Source of the DNA: Deltaproteobacteria bacterium
Lineage (GTDB): Bacteria > Myxococcota_A > UBA796 > GCA-2862545
NCBI GenBank assembly: GCA_016938035.1
Contig: JAFGVK010000107.1
Location: 62,001 to 126,000 of the forward strand
Direction: 5' to 3'
Length of the DNA stretch: 64,000 bases
Numbering within the stretch: position 1 is the stretch's first letter; each line of letters starts with the position of its first letter. The notes under the pieces were generated by a model that saw only the letters and a program-made list of their open reading frames with translations, searched no databases and was not told where the DNA came from. A program made the translations under genes and the position numbers. Shown piece after piece: positions 51,119-59,752 of the stretch.

Positions 51119-51871
51119 ATGTCTGGACTGATCTCCGCCCTCGCGCTCCTCGCTCAGGGCGCCACCGCGAACCCGGTCGCCCTCCAGGACGAGGCCCCGG
51201 TCACCGCAGAGCTGGCCTCCACCAGCGGCCGCTCCTACGCGATGGAGATGAATTTCCGTCTCAGGAAGATGTCAGTGCCCGACACGCTGATGGACATCCC
51301 CTTCTACAGCTCCGAGGAGACCGCCCTCAACTACGAGCGCCCCAAGATCCAGGGCTACGCGATGGGCCTGGAATTCGTCACCAAGAAGGACAGCGCGAAC
51401 GGCATCTTCTACTTCGAGTTCGCCGACTCCCTGATGAAGGAGGGCTACTGGGACGATCGCGAGGGCGAGTCGGACGCCAACCACCAGGACGGCGAGTGGA
51501 TCATCCCCTCCAAGAACCTGGGCCTGCTGACCTTCGGCGCCAACTACGCCTATGAGGCCTTCTTCGTCCGCACCGAGCAGACCCACGGCAACTTCGGCCT
51601 CTCCTTCGTGGTGGGCGGCGGGCTGGGGGTGGGCTTCCTGGTGGGCGACGTCTACTACATCGCTCAGGGCGATGACTTCACCCCGGCCTACCAGCGCGCC
51701 GCCCAGGGGGACGAGCCCGACGGGCTCAAGCCGGGGGTGATCCCTGTGGTCCCGATGGTGGACATGAACGCGGGGCTCCGCTTCAACTTCGGAGATCGCG
51801 CCGTGCTCCGGCTCGAGGGCGGAATGCACACCATGCTCTACTATGGGGCCACCATGGGGATCATGTTCTAG
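51119..51871 (+). CDS. outer-membrane beta-barrel-like protein
   Basis: The start is the ATG with GAGG five bases upstream, 250 residues. A signal peptide (residues 1-18, ending GATA) is followed by alternating hydrophobic strands with many aromatic and Gly residues (GIFYFEFADS, LTFGANYAYEAFFVR, GLSFVVGGGLGVGFLVGDVYY). It ends LRLEGGMHTMLYYGATMGIMF, with the terminal Phe typical of outer-membrane proteins. No specific family was recognised. It is divergent from the lptE-like gene, about 50 bases away. Confidence 0.8.
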   Translation: MSGLISALALLAQGATANPVALQDEAPVTAELASTSGRSYAMEMNFRLRKMSVPDTLMDIPFYSSEETALNYERPKIQGYAMGLEFVTKKDSANGIFYFEFADSLMKEGYWDDREGESDANHQDGEWIIPSKNLGLLTFGANYAYEAFFVRTEQTHGNFGLSFVVGGGLGVGFLVGDVYYIAQGDDFTPAYQRAAQGDEPDGLKPGVIPVVPMVDMNAGLRFNFGDRAVLRLEGGMHTMLYYGATMGIMF

Positions 51872-52041
51872 ATGACCCGCCCCTCTGTGACGATTTCTAC
51901 TCGACCCGGCGGGCTTCCTCCGGTAAAAGACCCTGCTGCATAGAACAGGCGGGAAGGCTTGTCTGGCGCCAGCAGCACCGACAGGCTAACTACCCCCAAT
52001 CCAATGACATCACTCAAGCCAAGCTTGTAAGGAGCTGCCCC

Positions 52042-52278
52042 TTGATCCTGGTCACCGTCCGTGAGAACGAGCCCTTCGAGAAGGCACTGCGCCGCTTCCG
52101 CCGTAAGGTTGAGCGCGAGGGAATCCGTAAGGACATCAAGAAGAACAGCTTCTACCTGAAGCCTGGCGAGAAGCGCCGCCTCAAGCAGCGCCTCGCCGAG
52201 AAGCGTCGTCGGAAGGCCGCTCGTCGCGCCGCCCGCCGCACCGCTCGTGGCTCGCTCCGGGGCGCAAGCTCGCACTAG
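52042..52278 (+). CDS. rpsU: 30S ribosomal protein bS21
   Basis: bS21 helps base pairing of mRNA with 16S rRNA at initiation. The 78-residue protein has the family start VRENEPFEKALRRFRRKVEREGI and a long basic tail (GEKRRLKQRLAEKRRRKAARRAARR). The start is a TTG with AAGGAG seven bases upstream, a rare initiation codon for a ribosomal protein. The last four bases overlap the stop of the convergent lipoprotein gene. A longer antisense frame in this place is an artefact. Confidence 0.94.
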   Translation: MILVTVRENEPFEKALRRFRRKVEREGIRKDIKKNSFYLKPGEKRRLKQRLAEKRRRKAARRAARRTARGSLRGASSH

Positions 52279-53039
52279 TCGTCCGTTCCCTCGGACCTCA
52301 GCGCAGCGCTCACCCAGCGCTCCTCCGCGGGGTTCAGCCCCTGAGCAGCAGCCAGCAAGTCCCTTAGCTCCTGGGATTTTGCTGGCTCTGTCTGTTGTGC
52401 GCGGACCAGCGTGAGCTGATCCGCCACCAGCTCCCAGGCCATTGGCTCCTCCGCCCGCGCCTGGAGGAGCAGCTCGTCGGCCCGCGACAGGTCGCCCAGC
52501 GCCACCGCCGCCAGCCCCAAGGTCCAGCTGCGGGTCATGTCGGGCGATGGCTGCTCGGCCACGGCCGCCGCGAGGGTGGCGACCGGCTGGAGGTCCATCG
52601 CCGCGCCGGTGCGACCGAACACCACCACCCAGCGCGCCCAGGCCCAGGTGGTCCACACCAGGCACCGCCCGCGCGCTGGCCCCAGCCCCTCTACCGCGTC
52701 GCTGAGGCCGGTCTCTGCGCGCCGCTGCGCGAACACCTGGTCGCCCTCCAGGCAGGCCATCCCCACCGCCCTGGCCTCGCCCAGCAGGCGCAGGGCGTCG
52801 GTAGGGGGCAAGTAGAGCGCCTGATAGGACGAGAGGCGGGCCAAGCGCCAGAGGAGCTCCGGCTCCTCGCCATAGGCCTGGCGGGCCTGCTCAAGGCCCT
52901 CCCTGGCGGAGTCGTAGTCCCCGGCCTCCCAGGCGGCGTCCACCGCGGCGAGGTTGAGCGAGAGCGCCTCCACCTGTCCCCCGCCCTTGGGGCACGCGGA
53001 CAGGAACAGCGCGACAGCGATCGAGTAGCGGCGTATCAT
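52275..53039 (-). CDS. lipoprotein with TPR-like repeats
   Basis: This 254-residue protein has a lipobox ALFLSAC followed by helical pairs (AWEAGDYDSAREGLEQARQAYG, then similar units up to about residue 230) typical of TPR repeats. An ATG is used; a GTG one codon earlier is possible and neither has a strong ribosome site. It is convergent with rpsU and divergent from the membrane protein gene 32 bases away. It may scaffold an envelope complex, as the lipoproteins at 5.5-9.7 kb may. Function unknown. Confidence 0.78.
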   Translation of the reverse strand: MIRRYSIAVALFLSACPKGGGQVEALSLNLAAVDAAWEAGDYDSAREGLEQARQAYGEEPELLWRLARLSSYQALYLPPTDALRLLGEARAVGMACLEGDQVFAQRRAETGLSDAVEGLGPARGRCLVWTTWAWARWVVVFGRTGAAMDLQPVATLAAAVAEQPSPDMTRSWTLGLAAVALGDLSRADELLLQARAEEPMAWELVADQLTLVRAQQTEPAKSQELRDLLAAAQGLNPAEERWVSAALRSEGTDD

Positions 53040-53071
53040 CACCGCCGAGCATAGCCGCAGGAGGAGCCACG

Positions 53072-53797
53072 GTGAGCGAAGCCTGGCGGGCCTACAGAGG
53101 GGGCGCAGCCCTCATCGGGAGAGACCCGGTCCGAATCCTGTTCCCGACCGGGGGGCTGCTGCTGATCGACCTGCTGTTCACCTGGGCCCTGTGGGGCGCG
53201 CTGCCCCTGCCCTGGGGCGAGCTGGCGTGGAGGATCGCCCTGCTGGTCCTGGTGCGCGAGGCGGCAGGGCTGCCCCTGAGGGCGTGGTTCTGGTCAGCGG
53301 CCGCAGGGGCCCTGGGGCTTCGCGCTAGGCCCCTGCGGCGCCTGCCCTCCCTCGCGCTGGTGCGGGTCACTGGGGGGCTGGTCCAGGCCCTCGCGATGGG
53401 CTCGCTGGCCTTGATCCCCCTGGCGATCAGCGCCTACCTGCTCCCCAGAGGGGCCTGGCTGGGCAGCGCCCTCGCGCTCGCCCTCGCGGCCCTGCTGGCC
53501 AGCCTGGGGGGCGTCATGGCGCGGGGCCTGTGGGCCTTCGCAGAGCTGGAGGCGGTGGCCGGCGCAGGGGGTCCGTGGGCCTCGGTGTCGCGGAGCGCCA
53601 GCCTGGCCGCTCGGCACCCTCTGGCGGTGCTGGCTGCCCTCCTCGCCGGCGACGTGGCCCTCAGCCTCGGGGCCCTGGCGGGCGGGGCAGGGGCGCTGCC
53701 AGCGTGGCCCTGGCCCAAGCTGGTGATGCTGCACCTGTGGGCCCCTCCCCCCCGGGGCTCGGCGCGACCGGAGCGGGCCGAGCCGGCGACGGGCTGA
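53072..53797 (+). CDS. polytopic membrane protein of unknown function
   Basis: This 241-residue protein has about six hydrophobic segments (for example ILFPTGGLLLIDLLFTWALWG and LALALAALLASLGGVMARGLW) separated by short Arg-rich loops, and a Pro-rich C-terminus. The GTG start has AGGAG five bases upstream. The composition resembles DUF-type glycerophosphoryl-diester or YihY-like integral proteins, but I cannot assign a family. It stands alone before a long gene-poor region. Confidence 0.72.
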   Translation: MSEAWRAYRGGAALIGRDPVRILFPTGGLLLIDLLFTWALWGALPLPWGELAWRIALLVLVREAAGLPLRAWFWSAAAGALGLRARPLRRLPSLALVRVTGGLVQALAMGSLALIPLAISAYLLPRGAWLGSALALALAALLASLGGVMARGLWAFAELEAVAGAGGPWASVSRSASLAARHPLAVLAALLAGDVALSLGALAGGAGALPAWPWPKLVMLHLWAPPPRGSARPERAEPATG

Positions 53798-54514
53798 TCT
53801 CAGGCCCTGTGGCCGCGATGCCGAGCCGCCGATCGGCTGGCAGGACCTGGCTGCTGGCCCCACGCCAGGGGTCTGGTGGCCTCCCTCGTCGGAGACTCCA
53901 GCCCGTGGCGAGACGCGACCGGCCGGCAGGAGCGCCGGCCCACGCGTCCGTCCCCAGCTCACGATATTCACCGATGTGAAGCTCAGATTTTTCGCTTTGG
54001 ACGACGCAGTGATCATCGCGACCGATCGGCTCGGGCTCAGCAGCCCTGTGCAGCCCCCGCGGCGCCCGTGGAGCGTCCCGGCAGGGTGCAAACACGAACG
54101 AACCAGCGTTATCGGCGCAGGCCGCGCCCTCCACACCGGGCGCGGGGTCATGCCGAGCCTCGGACAAGCGGGTGGTTCCACCACGTTGTGCGCTCGGACC
54201 CGATGTCCTGGCTGGGGCAGTCGGAGCGCCCCCCGCTCCAAGGGCGGTGAGAGGACTCCCACGGGGGCGCGCGGAGCGGGGACCGCGCAGGGCAGTGGGT
54301 GAACCCACGGGTTCCGGATCGCCGGCCCCAGGAGGCCGAGGGCGTTGTCGGCCGCTCGCTGTGCTCGCTCGCGTCCGTCGCGAACGAGCGTTCACCTCCT
54401 TCCTCCTAGTCCTCGACGCCCTGGACCTCAGCGCTCCACCCGTAGGGGCACCAAGGCACCGCCTCCAACCGGTGGTTCAGGGGTGGCTCACACGTACCGC
54501 GAGGGACGGGCACG
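53798..54514. other. long gene-poor stretch
   Basis: Over 700 bases show no frame with a good start, ribosome site and plausible product. One plus-strand frame from 53976 begins MKLRFFALDDAVIIATDRLG, which looks protein-like for 20 residues in an AT-richer patch, then turns into a Gly/Arg-rich shadow. It may be a gene fragment. The stretch precedes the repeat element and may be decayed DNA. Confidence 0.5.
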
Positions 54515-54872
54515 GATCATCGTCTCGCCCAGGTGGGTCATGCGGGGGGGCCTCCGGCACGGGTTTGCGCCCGATCGCCCAGGGGGAGAGGGGGCGGCGA
54601 GCCCCTAGCAGGGCGGGATGGGGGGGGACGCAGTCCCCGCCCCCAAGGGGGGACACGGACGAGGGCGAGGCCCCCTTGGCGGCGGCCATCAGGCCGGCGG
54701 TCATTGGGAGTGGGGGGGACGCAGTCCCCGGCCCCAACGGGGACACGAAGAAGGGCGAAGCCCCCTTAGCGGCCATCAGGCCGGCGGAAATCAGGATCTC
54801 AGCGCGCTGGCAGCACCCGCACCCTCCGCCAGCACGGAGAGCGGTGAGCAGACCTTGGGCCAAACGATGATC
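54515..54872. mobile_element. MITE-like dispersed repeat, copy B
   Basis: The ends GATCATCGTCTCGCCCAGG (54515-54533) and CTTGGGCCAAACGATGATC (54854-54872) are inverted repeats with 16 of 19 matches. Inside are two tandem units of about 80 bases. Each starts with the hairpin GGGGAC-GCA-GTCCCC, continues with a GGGC-GA(A/G)-GCCC hairpin and ends GGCCATCAGGCCGGCGG. It shares this structure and both ends with copy A at 32872-33367. No coding capacity is visible. The 226 bases to the next gene hold nothing recognised. Confidence 0.65.
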
Positions 54873-55098
54873 ATGGCCTGATCCTCCGGATCGCGTGGGT
54901 GAAGGGGCGCGCGGCGGGTTCGACCGCGCCGGCGCCCGCACCGATGCCACAGAGCGCGTCGGCGCTGCCACCAGCGCGTCCGTTGCGCGCGCCAGGCGCG
55001 CTGCCTCGCCGGGCGATCGTGAAGACCCACAGCGGCTAGCAGGGGCCTCCCCCGCCCAACCGTGCTATCGCAAGTTGCACCCCCGATTGGAGAGTCTC

Positions 55099-56553
55099 AT
55101 GGCCCTGAACGTACTCCTGGAGACCACCCTCGCCCCACTCCACGACACCGACACCCTGTTCCTGATCGGGAGGGCGGATGATCTCCTGCAGGAGCGGGTG
55201 CGCGCGGTGCTCCCCAGCGAGCTGTCTCCCTCTGCCTGGGACGCCATGGTGCGGGGCGCCCGCGCGGGAGACCACGGGGCCGCCGCCTCGACCTGGCTCG
55301 ACGCCCGCCCCTCCAAGGTGGGCGCCGGCGTGCTCCCTGAGGCCTGCTCCCGCCACAACAGCCCCTCTCGGGCCTGGGCGATCCCCGCGATGGTGAAGGC
55401 CGCGGGCCAGCCCGGATCCCTCGGCCTGCTGTTCGTGCTGGGCAAGGATGAGCACCTCACCGCCACCGTCGCCGCCGCCGCGCGGGCCCTCCCCAGCTTC
55501 TCGGCGCGCTCCCGCGAGCGCGACAACACCGTCCACGTCGCCTTCTGGGGCGAGAGCGGGCTGATCACCGACCTGGACGCCGCACGGCAGCTGATGGAGG
55601 CGGTGCGCTTCGCCGCCCACATGGTCGACATGCCCCCCAACCGGCTCCACACCCAGGTCTTGATCGAGACCTCCCGAAAGCTCGCCGGGCGCCTGCCTGG
55701 GGTCTCCATCCAGGTCATCGAGGGGGACGAGGTGCGCCAGGCGGGCCTGGGCGGCCTGTGGGGGGTGGGCAAGGGCTCGTCTCAGCCACCTGCGCTGGTG
55801 GTGCTCGACTGGGCGCCTGAGGGGGCGGCGCGCCACGTCGCCTGGGTGGGCAAGGGCATCGTCTACGACACCGGCGGGCTCTCGATCAAGTCCCGCACCG
55901 GGATGGTGGGGATGAAGACCGACATGGCGGGCGCAGCCGCGGTGCTCGCCGCCTTCGTCGCCGCGGTCAACCTCCAAGTTCCCCAGCGCCTCACGGCGGT
56001 GCTCGCCATCGCTGAGAACGCGGTGGGGCCCCTCTCGGCGCGCCCCGACGACGTGCTCACCCTCTACTCGGGGCGCACGGTAGAGGTGAACAACACCGAC
56101 GCTGAGGGCAGGCTGGTGCTCGCCGACGGCGCGGCCTGGGCGATCAAGAACCGCGCCCCGGACCAGATCGTCGACATGGCGACCCTCACCGGGGCGCAGC
56201 TCATCGCGACGGGTCGCCAGCACGCGGCGATTTACTGCAGCGACGAGGCCCTGGAGCAGCGCGCGGTGCAGGTGGGCAAGGAGGTGGGCGAGCTGGTCCA
56301 CCCCGTGCCCTTCGCCCCGGAGCTGTTCCGCAAGGAATTCGGCTCCCCCGTGGCCGACATGACCAACTCGGTGAAGGATCGGAACAACGCCCAGTCGAGT
56401 TGCGCCGGTCAGTTCATCCTCAACCACCTGGGCGACTGGACCGGCCCCTGGCTCCACGTGGACATGGCGGGCCCCGCAGAGGCCCACGGGCGCGGCACCG
56501 GCTGGGGTCCCGCCCTGCTGCTCGGCCTGCTGGCGGGGGAGCCCACCGCGTGA
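55099..56553 (+). CDS. pepA: leucyl aminopeptidase (M17 family)
   Basis: This two-metal peptidase removes N-terminal residues from peptides. The start is the ATG with GGAG six bases upstream, 484 residues. The catalytic region carries GKGIVYDTGGLSIKSRTGMVGMKTDMAGAA near residue 255 and the family signature NNTDAEGRLVLADG near 335. An N-terminal macro-like domain (1-170) precedes it. It overlaps the methyltransferase gene by four bases. Lower-case functions such as DNA binding of E. coli PepA cannot be inferred. Confidence 0.94.
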   Translation: MALNVLLETTLAPLHDTDTLFLIGRADDLLQERVRAVLPSELSPSAWDAMVRGARAGDHGAAASTWLDARPSKVGAGVLPEACSRHNSPSRAWAIPAMVKAAGQPGSLGLLFVLGKDEHLTATVAAAARALPSFSARSRERDNTVHVAFWGESGLITDLDAARQLMEAVRFAAHMVDMPPNRLHTQVLIETSRKLAGRLPGVSIQVIEGDEVRQAGLGGLWGVGKGSSQPPALVVLDWAPEGAARHVAWVGKGIVYDTGGLSIKSRTGMVGMKTDMAGAAAVLAAFVAAVNLQVPQRLTAVLAIAENAVGPLSARPDDVLTLYSGRTVEVNNTDAEGRLVLADGAAWAIKNRAPDQIVDMATLTGAQLIATGRQHAAIYCSDEALEQRAVQVGKEVGELVHPVPFAPELFRKEFGSPVADMTNSVKDRNNAQSSCAGQFILNHLGDWTGPWLHVDMAGPAEAHGRGTGWGPALLLGLLAGEPTA

Positions 56554-57311
56554 GCGAGTGGTTCGCGGATGACGCCTTCTGGGCCTCGTTCCAGGTGATC
56601 CTCTTCTCGCCCGAGCGCCTCGCCCTGACCGGCGAGGAGGTGGACGGGATGGAGGCCCTGTGCGGCCTGGCCCCAGGGGACGAGGTGCTGGATCTGGCCT
56701 GCGGCCCCGGCAGGCACGCCCTGGAGCTGGCCCGCCGGGGATACCGGGTGACAGGGGTGGACCTGAGCGGGCACTATCTGCGCCAATTGCGCGATCAGGC
56801 CGACGGCGAGGGCCTCCCCGTGGTGGCGGTAGAGGCGGACATGCGCCACTTCGAGCGCCCCAACGCCTTCGACGCGGTGATCCACTACTTCACCTCCTTC
56901 GGCTACTTCGACGACCCGAGCGACGACCTGCGGGTGCTGGAGCGGGCCCACCGCTCCCTCCGCCCTGGGGGCCGCCTGCTGGTGGACGTGCTGGGCAAGG
57001 AGGTTGTCGCGAGAGGCTTCCCCCAGCGGTGGTGGAAGTGGCTGGACGACGGCCGCCTGCTGCTGGAGGAGCGCGAGGTGCGCGACGCGTGGACGCGCAT
57101 GGACACCCGCTGGACCGTACTTCGCGGGGCGGATATCGAGCGCTTCGGCATGAGCCACAGGCTCTATTCAGCGGCGGAGCTGGCGGCGGCGATGGCCGCG
57201 GTCGGCTTTGGCCGGGTGGAGGTGTTCGGCAGCCTCGCCGGCGCCCCCTACGACGCCTCCGCCTGGAGGTTGATCGCCATCGCGACCCGTTCCCTGGAGC
57301 AACAGCCGTGA
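56550..57311 (+). CDS. class I SAM-dependent methyltransferase
   Basis: This 253-residue protein starts at a GTG overlapping the pepA stop. The SAM-binding motif VLDLACGPGRHALELARRGY (near residue 46) is followed by VTGVDLSGHYL, an acidic VEADMRHF, and LRPGGRLLVDVLG near 145. The substrate cannot be told; small-molecule or cyclopropane-like methyltransferases share this fold. It is coupled on both sides by four-base overlaps, so it belongs with the aminopeptidase and glucokinase. Confidence 0.9.
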   Translation: MSEWFADDAFWASFQVILFSPERLALTGEEVDGMEALCGLAPGDEVLDLACGPGRHALELARRGYRVTGVDLSGHYLRQLRDQADGEGLPVVAVEADMRHFERPNAFDAVIHYFTSFGYFDDPSDDLRVLERAHRSLRPGGRLLVDVLGKEVVARGFPQRWWKWLDDGRLLLEEREVRDAWTRMDTRWTVLRGADIERFGMSHRLYSAAELAAAMAAVGFGRVEVFGSLAGAPYDASAWRLIAIATRSLEQQP

Positions 57312-57994
57312 AGACCCTCGCAATCGACATCGGCGGTACCGGCGTCAAGGTGCTCGTGCTCGACGAGCAGGGCCTCCCCCTCACCGAGCGGGTCCGGGCC
57401 AAGACCCCGGCGCCTGCGACCCCCGCCGCGGTGCTCGCCACCATCGAGGCCCTCGCTGCCGAGCAGGGGGACTATGACCGGGTGTCCTGCGGCTTCCCAG
57501 GGGTGGTGCGGGGTGGCGTCACCCTCGACGCCCCCAACCTCGATCCCGGCTGGGCGGGGGTGGACCTCGCCGCGATGCTCACCGAGCGCCTGGGGCGCCC
57601 CACCAGGGTGCTCAACGACGCCGACGTGCAGGGCTTCGGCGCGATTGAGGGGGTCGGCGTGGAGCTGGTGATCACCCTCGGCACTGGCGTGGGCTCTGCG
57701 CTGTTCCTGGACGGCAGGCTGCTGCCCAACCTGGAGCTGGGCCACCACCCCTGGAGCGGGGGCCGCACCTACGAGCAGCAGCTCGGCCGTCAGGCCCTCA
57801 AGACGATCGGGAAGAAACGCTGGAACAAACTTCTCTCTAAGGCAATTGAACAGTGGCGTGAGGTCATCCACTTCCAGACGCTCTACCTGGGCGGCGGCCA
57901 CGGGCGCAAGGTGGACCTGGACCTGCCCGACGACGTGAAGGTGGTCTCCAACCACGCAGGGCTGCTGGGGGGCATCGCCCTCTGGCGGGACTGA
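57308..57994 (+). CDS. ppgK: polyphosphate glucokinase-like ROK protein
   Basis: The start is a GTG overlapping the methyltransferase stop, 228 residues. The N-terminal phosphate loop is LAIDIGGTGVKVLVLDEQG and a second motif is GTGVGSALFLDGRLLPNLELGHHPW near residue 125. The segment CGFPGVVRGGVTLDAPNLDPGW near 60 and NDADVQGFG near 100 match polyphosphate glucokinases. These use polyphosphate or ATP to phosphorylate glucose. Length fits PPGK better than larger ROK glucokinases. Confidence 0.88.
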   Translation: MKTLAIDIGGTGVKVLVLDEQGLPLTERVRAKTPAPATPAAVLATIEALAAEQGDYDRVSCGFPGVVRGGVTLDAPNLDPGWAGVDLAAMLTERLGRPTRVLNDADVQGFGAIEGVGVELVITLGTGVGSALFLDGRLLPNLELGHHPWSGGRTYEQQLGRQALKTIGKKRWNKLLSKAIEQWREVIHFQTLYLGGGHGRKVDLDLPDDVKVVSNHAGLLGGIALWRD

Positions 57995-57998
57995 GCCC

Positions 57999-58682
57999 GT
58001 GCGGCAGGGCCACAGGATCCTCCTCGCGGCCACCGCAGAGCTGGCCTTCACCCTCATGCTGCCGCCCTCGTCGCGGACGGTGTTCCTCTACATCACCCTC
58101 ACCACCGCGGTGGTCGGCCTGAGCTCGTTGATGGGGTGGACCCGCCTGTTCCTCAAGCGGAGCGACGGGTGGATCCCCCTGTCGATGCTGGTGATCTTCT
58201 GGCCCTGGCACACCTTCCTGTGGGTGGTGTTCCTGATGCAGCGCACCTGGAGCAAGGACAACCTCTACGATGAAGTCGCCCCCGGCTGGATCCTCGGAGC
58301 CTGGCCCTGGGACCACCGCACCTGGGAGCGGTGGCCGGCGGTGGTGGACCTCACCTGCGAGCTGCCCCGCAGAGCGCCAGCCGGGACCCCCTACCTGAAC
58401 CTGCCCACCTGGGACGGCACCGCGCCGACGCAGGAGGCGATCCGGGCGGGCGTGGACTTCGCCCTCACCCAGCGGGCGCTGGGCCGCAGGGTGCTCATCC
58501 ACTGCGCCGCGGGACACGGGCGCTCAGCGACGGTGATGGCGGCGGCCCTCACCGAGGGCGGCCTGGCCCCCAGCTGGCAGGAGGCGGTGGCGCTGATGCG
58601 GCGCGCCCGCCCCTCGGTGCGCCTGATCCCAGAGCAGGAGCAGGCCCTGAGCACCTGGGCCCAGGCTCGGCCACAGGGCTAG
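57999..58682 (+). CDS. membrane-anchored dual-specificity phosphatase-like protein
   Basis: This 227-residue protein starts at a GTG after the glucokinase stop. Two or three hydrophobic segments fill residues 8-90. The cytosolic remainder has the Cys-phosphatase signature HCAAGHGRSA at about 168-177 (HCxxGxxRS), with a candidate general acid Asp in LPTWDGTAP. Substrates could be phosphoproteins or phosphoinositide-like lipids. It is the last gene of the pepA operon and its stop overlaps the convergent flagellin-like gene (shared CTAG). Confidence 0.86.
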   Translation: MRQGHRILLAATAELAFTLMLPPSSRTVFLYITLTTAVVGLSSLMGWTRLFLKRSDGWIPLSMLVIFWPWHTFLWVVFLMQRTWSKDNLYDEVAPGWILGAWPWDHRTWERWPAVVDLTCELPRRAPAGTPYLNLPTWDGTAPTQEAIRAGVDFALTQRALGRRVLIHCAAGHGRSATVMAAALTEGGLAPSWQEAVALMRRARPSVRLIPEQEQALSTWAQARPQG

Positions 58683-59461
58683 CCCAGCAGCCTCAGGGCC
58701 GCGCCGTCACTCACCCGCTTGTGCGCCTGCATCGAGATCTTCACGTCCTCCATGATGCGGGCGGTGGCCAGCTTGGTGGAGGCCTCCGCGTAGTCTGTGT
58801 CCTCGATCCGGGAGCGCGCGGACTGCCCCGCCTCTGTGGAGGCGGACAGGGCGCCCATCGCAGAGGAGAGGCGGTTCTGCGAGGCCCCCAGCGAGGACTG
58901 GGCGCTGCTGAGGTCGGTGAGGGCGCTGTCAAAGGAGGAGAGCGCCGCCTGCGCGCCGCTGGCGGTGCTCAGGTCCACCGAACCCGGATCGATCCCCAGC
59001 GCGGCGGGGGTCAAATTCGCGAGGGCCAGGGAGAAGGCCTCGCCCGCCTGATCACCCGCCTGCACCTCGACCGCCGGGGTGCTCCCGTCCGCGAGCTGCA
59101 CCCCGTTGAAGGAGGTGGCCGCAGACACCCGCCCCACCTCCTCCGCGAGGGCCGAGTACTCCTTCTGGATCGCGGCCCTTCCCGCGTCCGAGAGGGTGCC
59201 AGAGGCCCCCTGGACCGCCAGCGCCCGCATCCGCTTGACCGAGTCGGTCACCTGGCTCACCGCACCGCTGGCGGTCTGCGACAGGCTCACCCCGTCGTTG
59301 AGGTTCTGCATCGCCGCGAGCTCGCTCCGCGCCGCCGCGTCCAGGTTCTGCGCCACCGCCATCCCCGCGGGGTCGTCGGCGGCCTTGTTGAGGCGCTGCC
59401 CCGTGGAGAGGGGCTGCAAAGCCTGCGGGAGCGGAGGGGTGCCGTGGATCGAGACGCTTAT
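58679..59461 (-). CDS. flagellin-like protein, apparent ATA start
   Basis: About 260 residues. The N-terminal D0/D1 part has LSTGQRLNKAADDPAGMAVA and a region like NDGVSLSQTASGAVSQVTDSVKRMRALAVQ; the C-terminus has SRIEDTDYAEASTKLATARI and ends LRLLG, both close to flagellin ends. No D2/D3 domain is present. GGAGG (59466-59470) lies four bases before an in-frame ATA at 59459-59461. The only alternative start is a TTG 14 codons later (59419) that would cut the first helix. The N-terminal region before LSTG is about 10 residues shorter than usual. No other flagellar gene is here. Confidence 0.8.
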   Translation of the reverse strand: MSVSIHGTPPLPQALQPLSTGQRLNKAADDPAGMAVAQNLDAAARSELAAMQNLNDGVSLSQTASGAVSQVTDSVKRMRALAVQGASGTLSDAGRAAIQKEYSALAEEVGRVSAATSFNGVQLADGSTPAVEVQAGDQAGEAFSLALANLTPAALGIDPGSVDLSTASGAQAALSSFDSALTDLSSAQSSLGASQNRLSSAMGALSASTEAGQSARSRIEDTDYAEASTKLATARIMEDVKISMQAHKRVSDGAALRLLG

Positions 59462-59600
59462 AGGACCTCCGGGTCAGCGCTGCGCCCTGGACCGATCGGC
59501 ACATTATGCCAAAAAGTTTAGCCGCTGCCGCCCCCTTGGGACGATCGAGGCGACGCCAGGTTCACCCGAACGGACCGCAGGGCGCCGACGCCGCGCCGGT

Positions 59601-59626
59601 GGAGGGGGAGGGGGAGGGGGAGGGAG
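59601..59626 (+). repeat. purine-only GGGGGA repeat
   Basis: A run of GGGGGA units in the 291-base gap upstream of the flagellin-like gene and downstream of the Cys-rich lipoprotein. It has four G-runs spaced by single A, so it could form a G-quadruplex on the plus strand. Nothing else in this gap was recognised as a promoter or gene. Confidence 0.7.
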
Positions 59627-59752
59627 GTCGACGATCGTCCCATTTCGGGCCCGTCCGGCGCGATCCCCCGCCGGCTCCACGCGCCCTCCCACCCAGCGGA
59701 CTCGGCCGCCCCCCCACGCCCACCGGTGGCCGGAGCCCACCGGATCGTCGCG

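Noticed and set aside
51868-52665. 265-codon minus-strand frame opposite rpsU
   Set aside because: It is antisense to rpsU and overlaps the lipoprotein gene on the same strand in another frame; no product recognised.
53294-54262. 322-codon minus-strand frame into the gene-poor region
   Set aside because: It is largely antisense to the membrane protein gene, and its sequence is Gly/Arg/Pro-rich without a domain.
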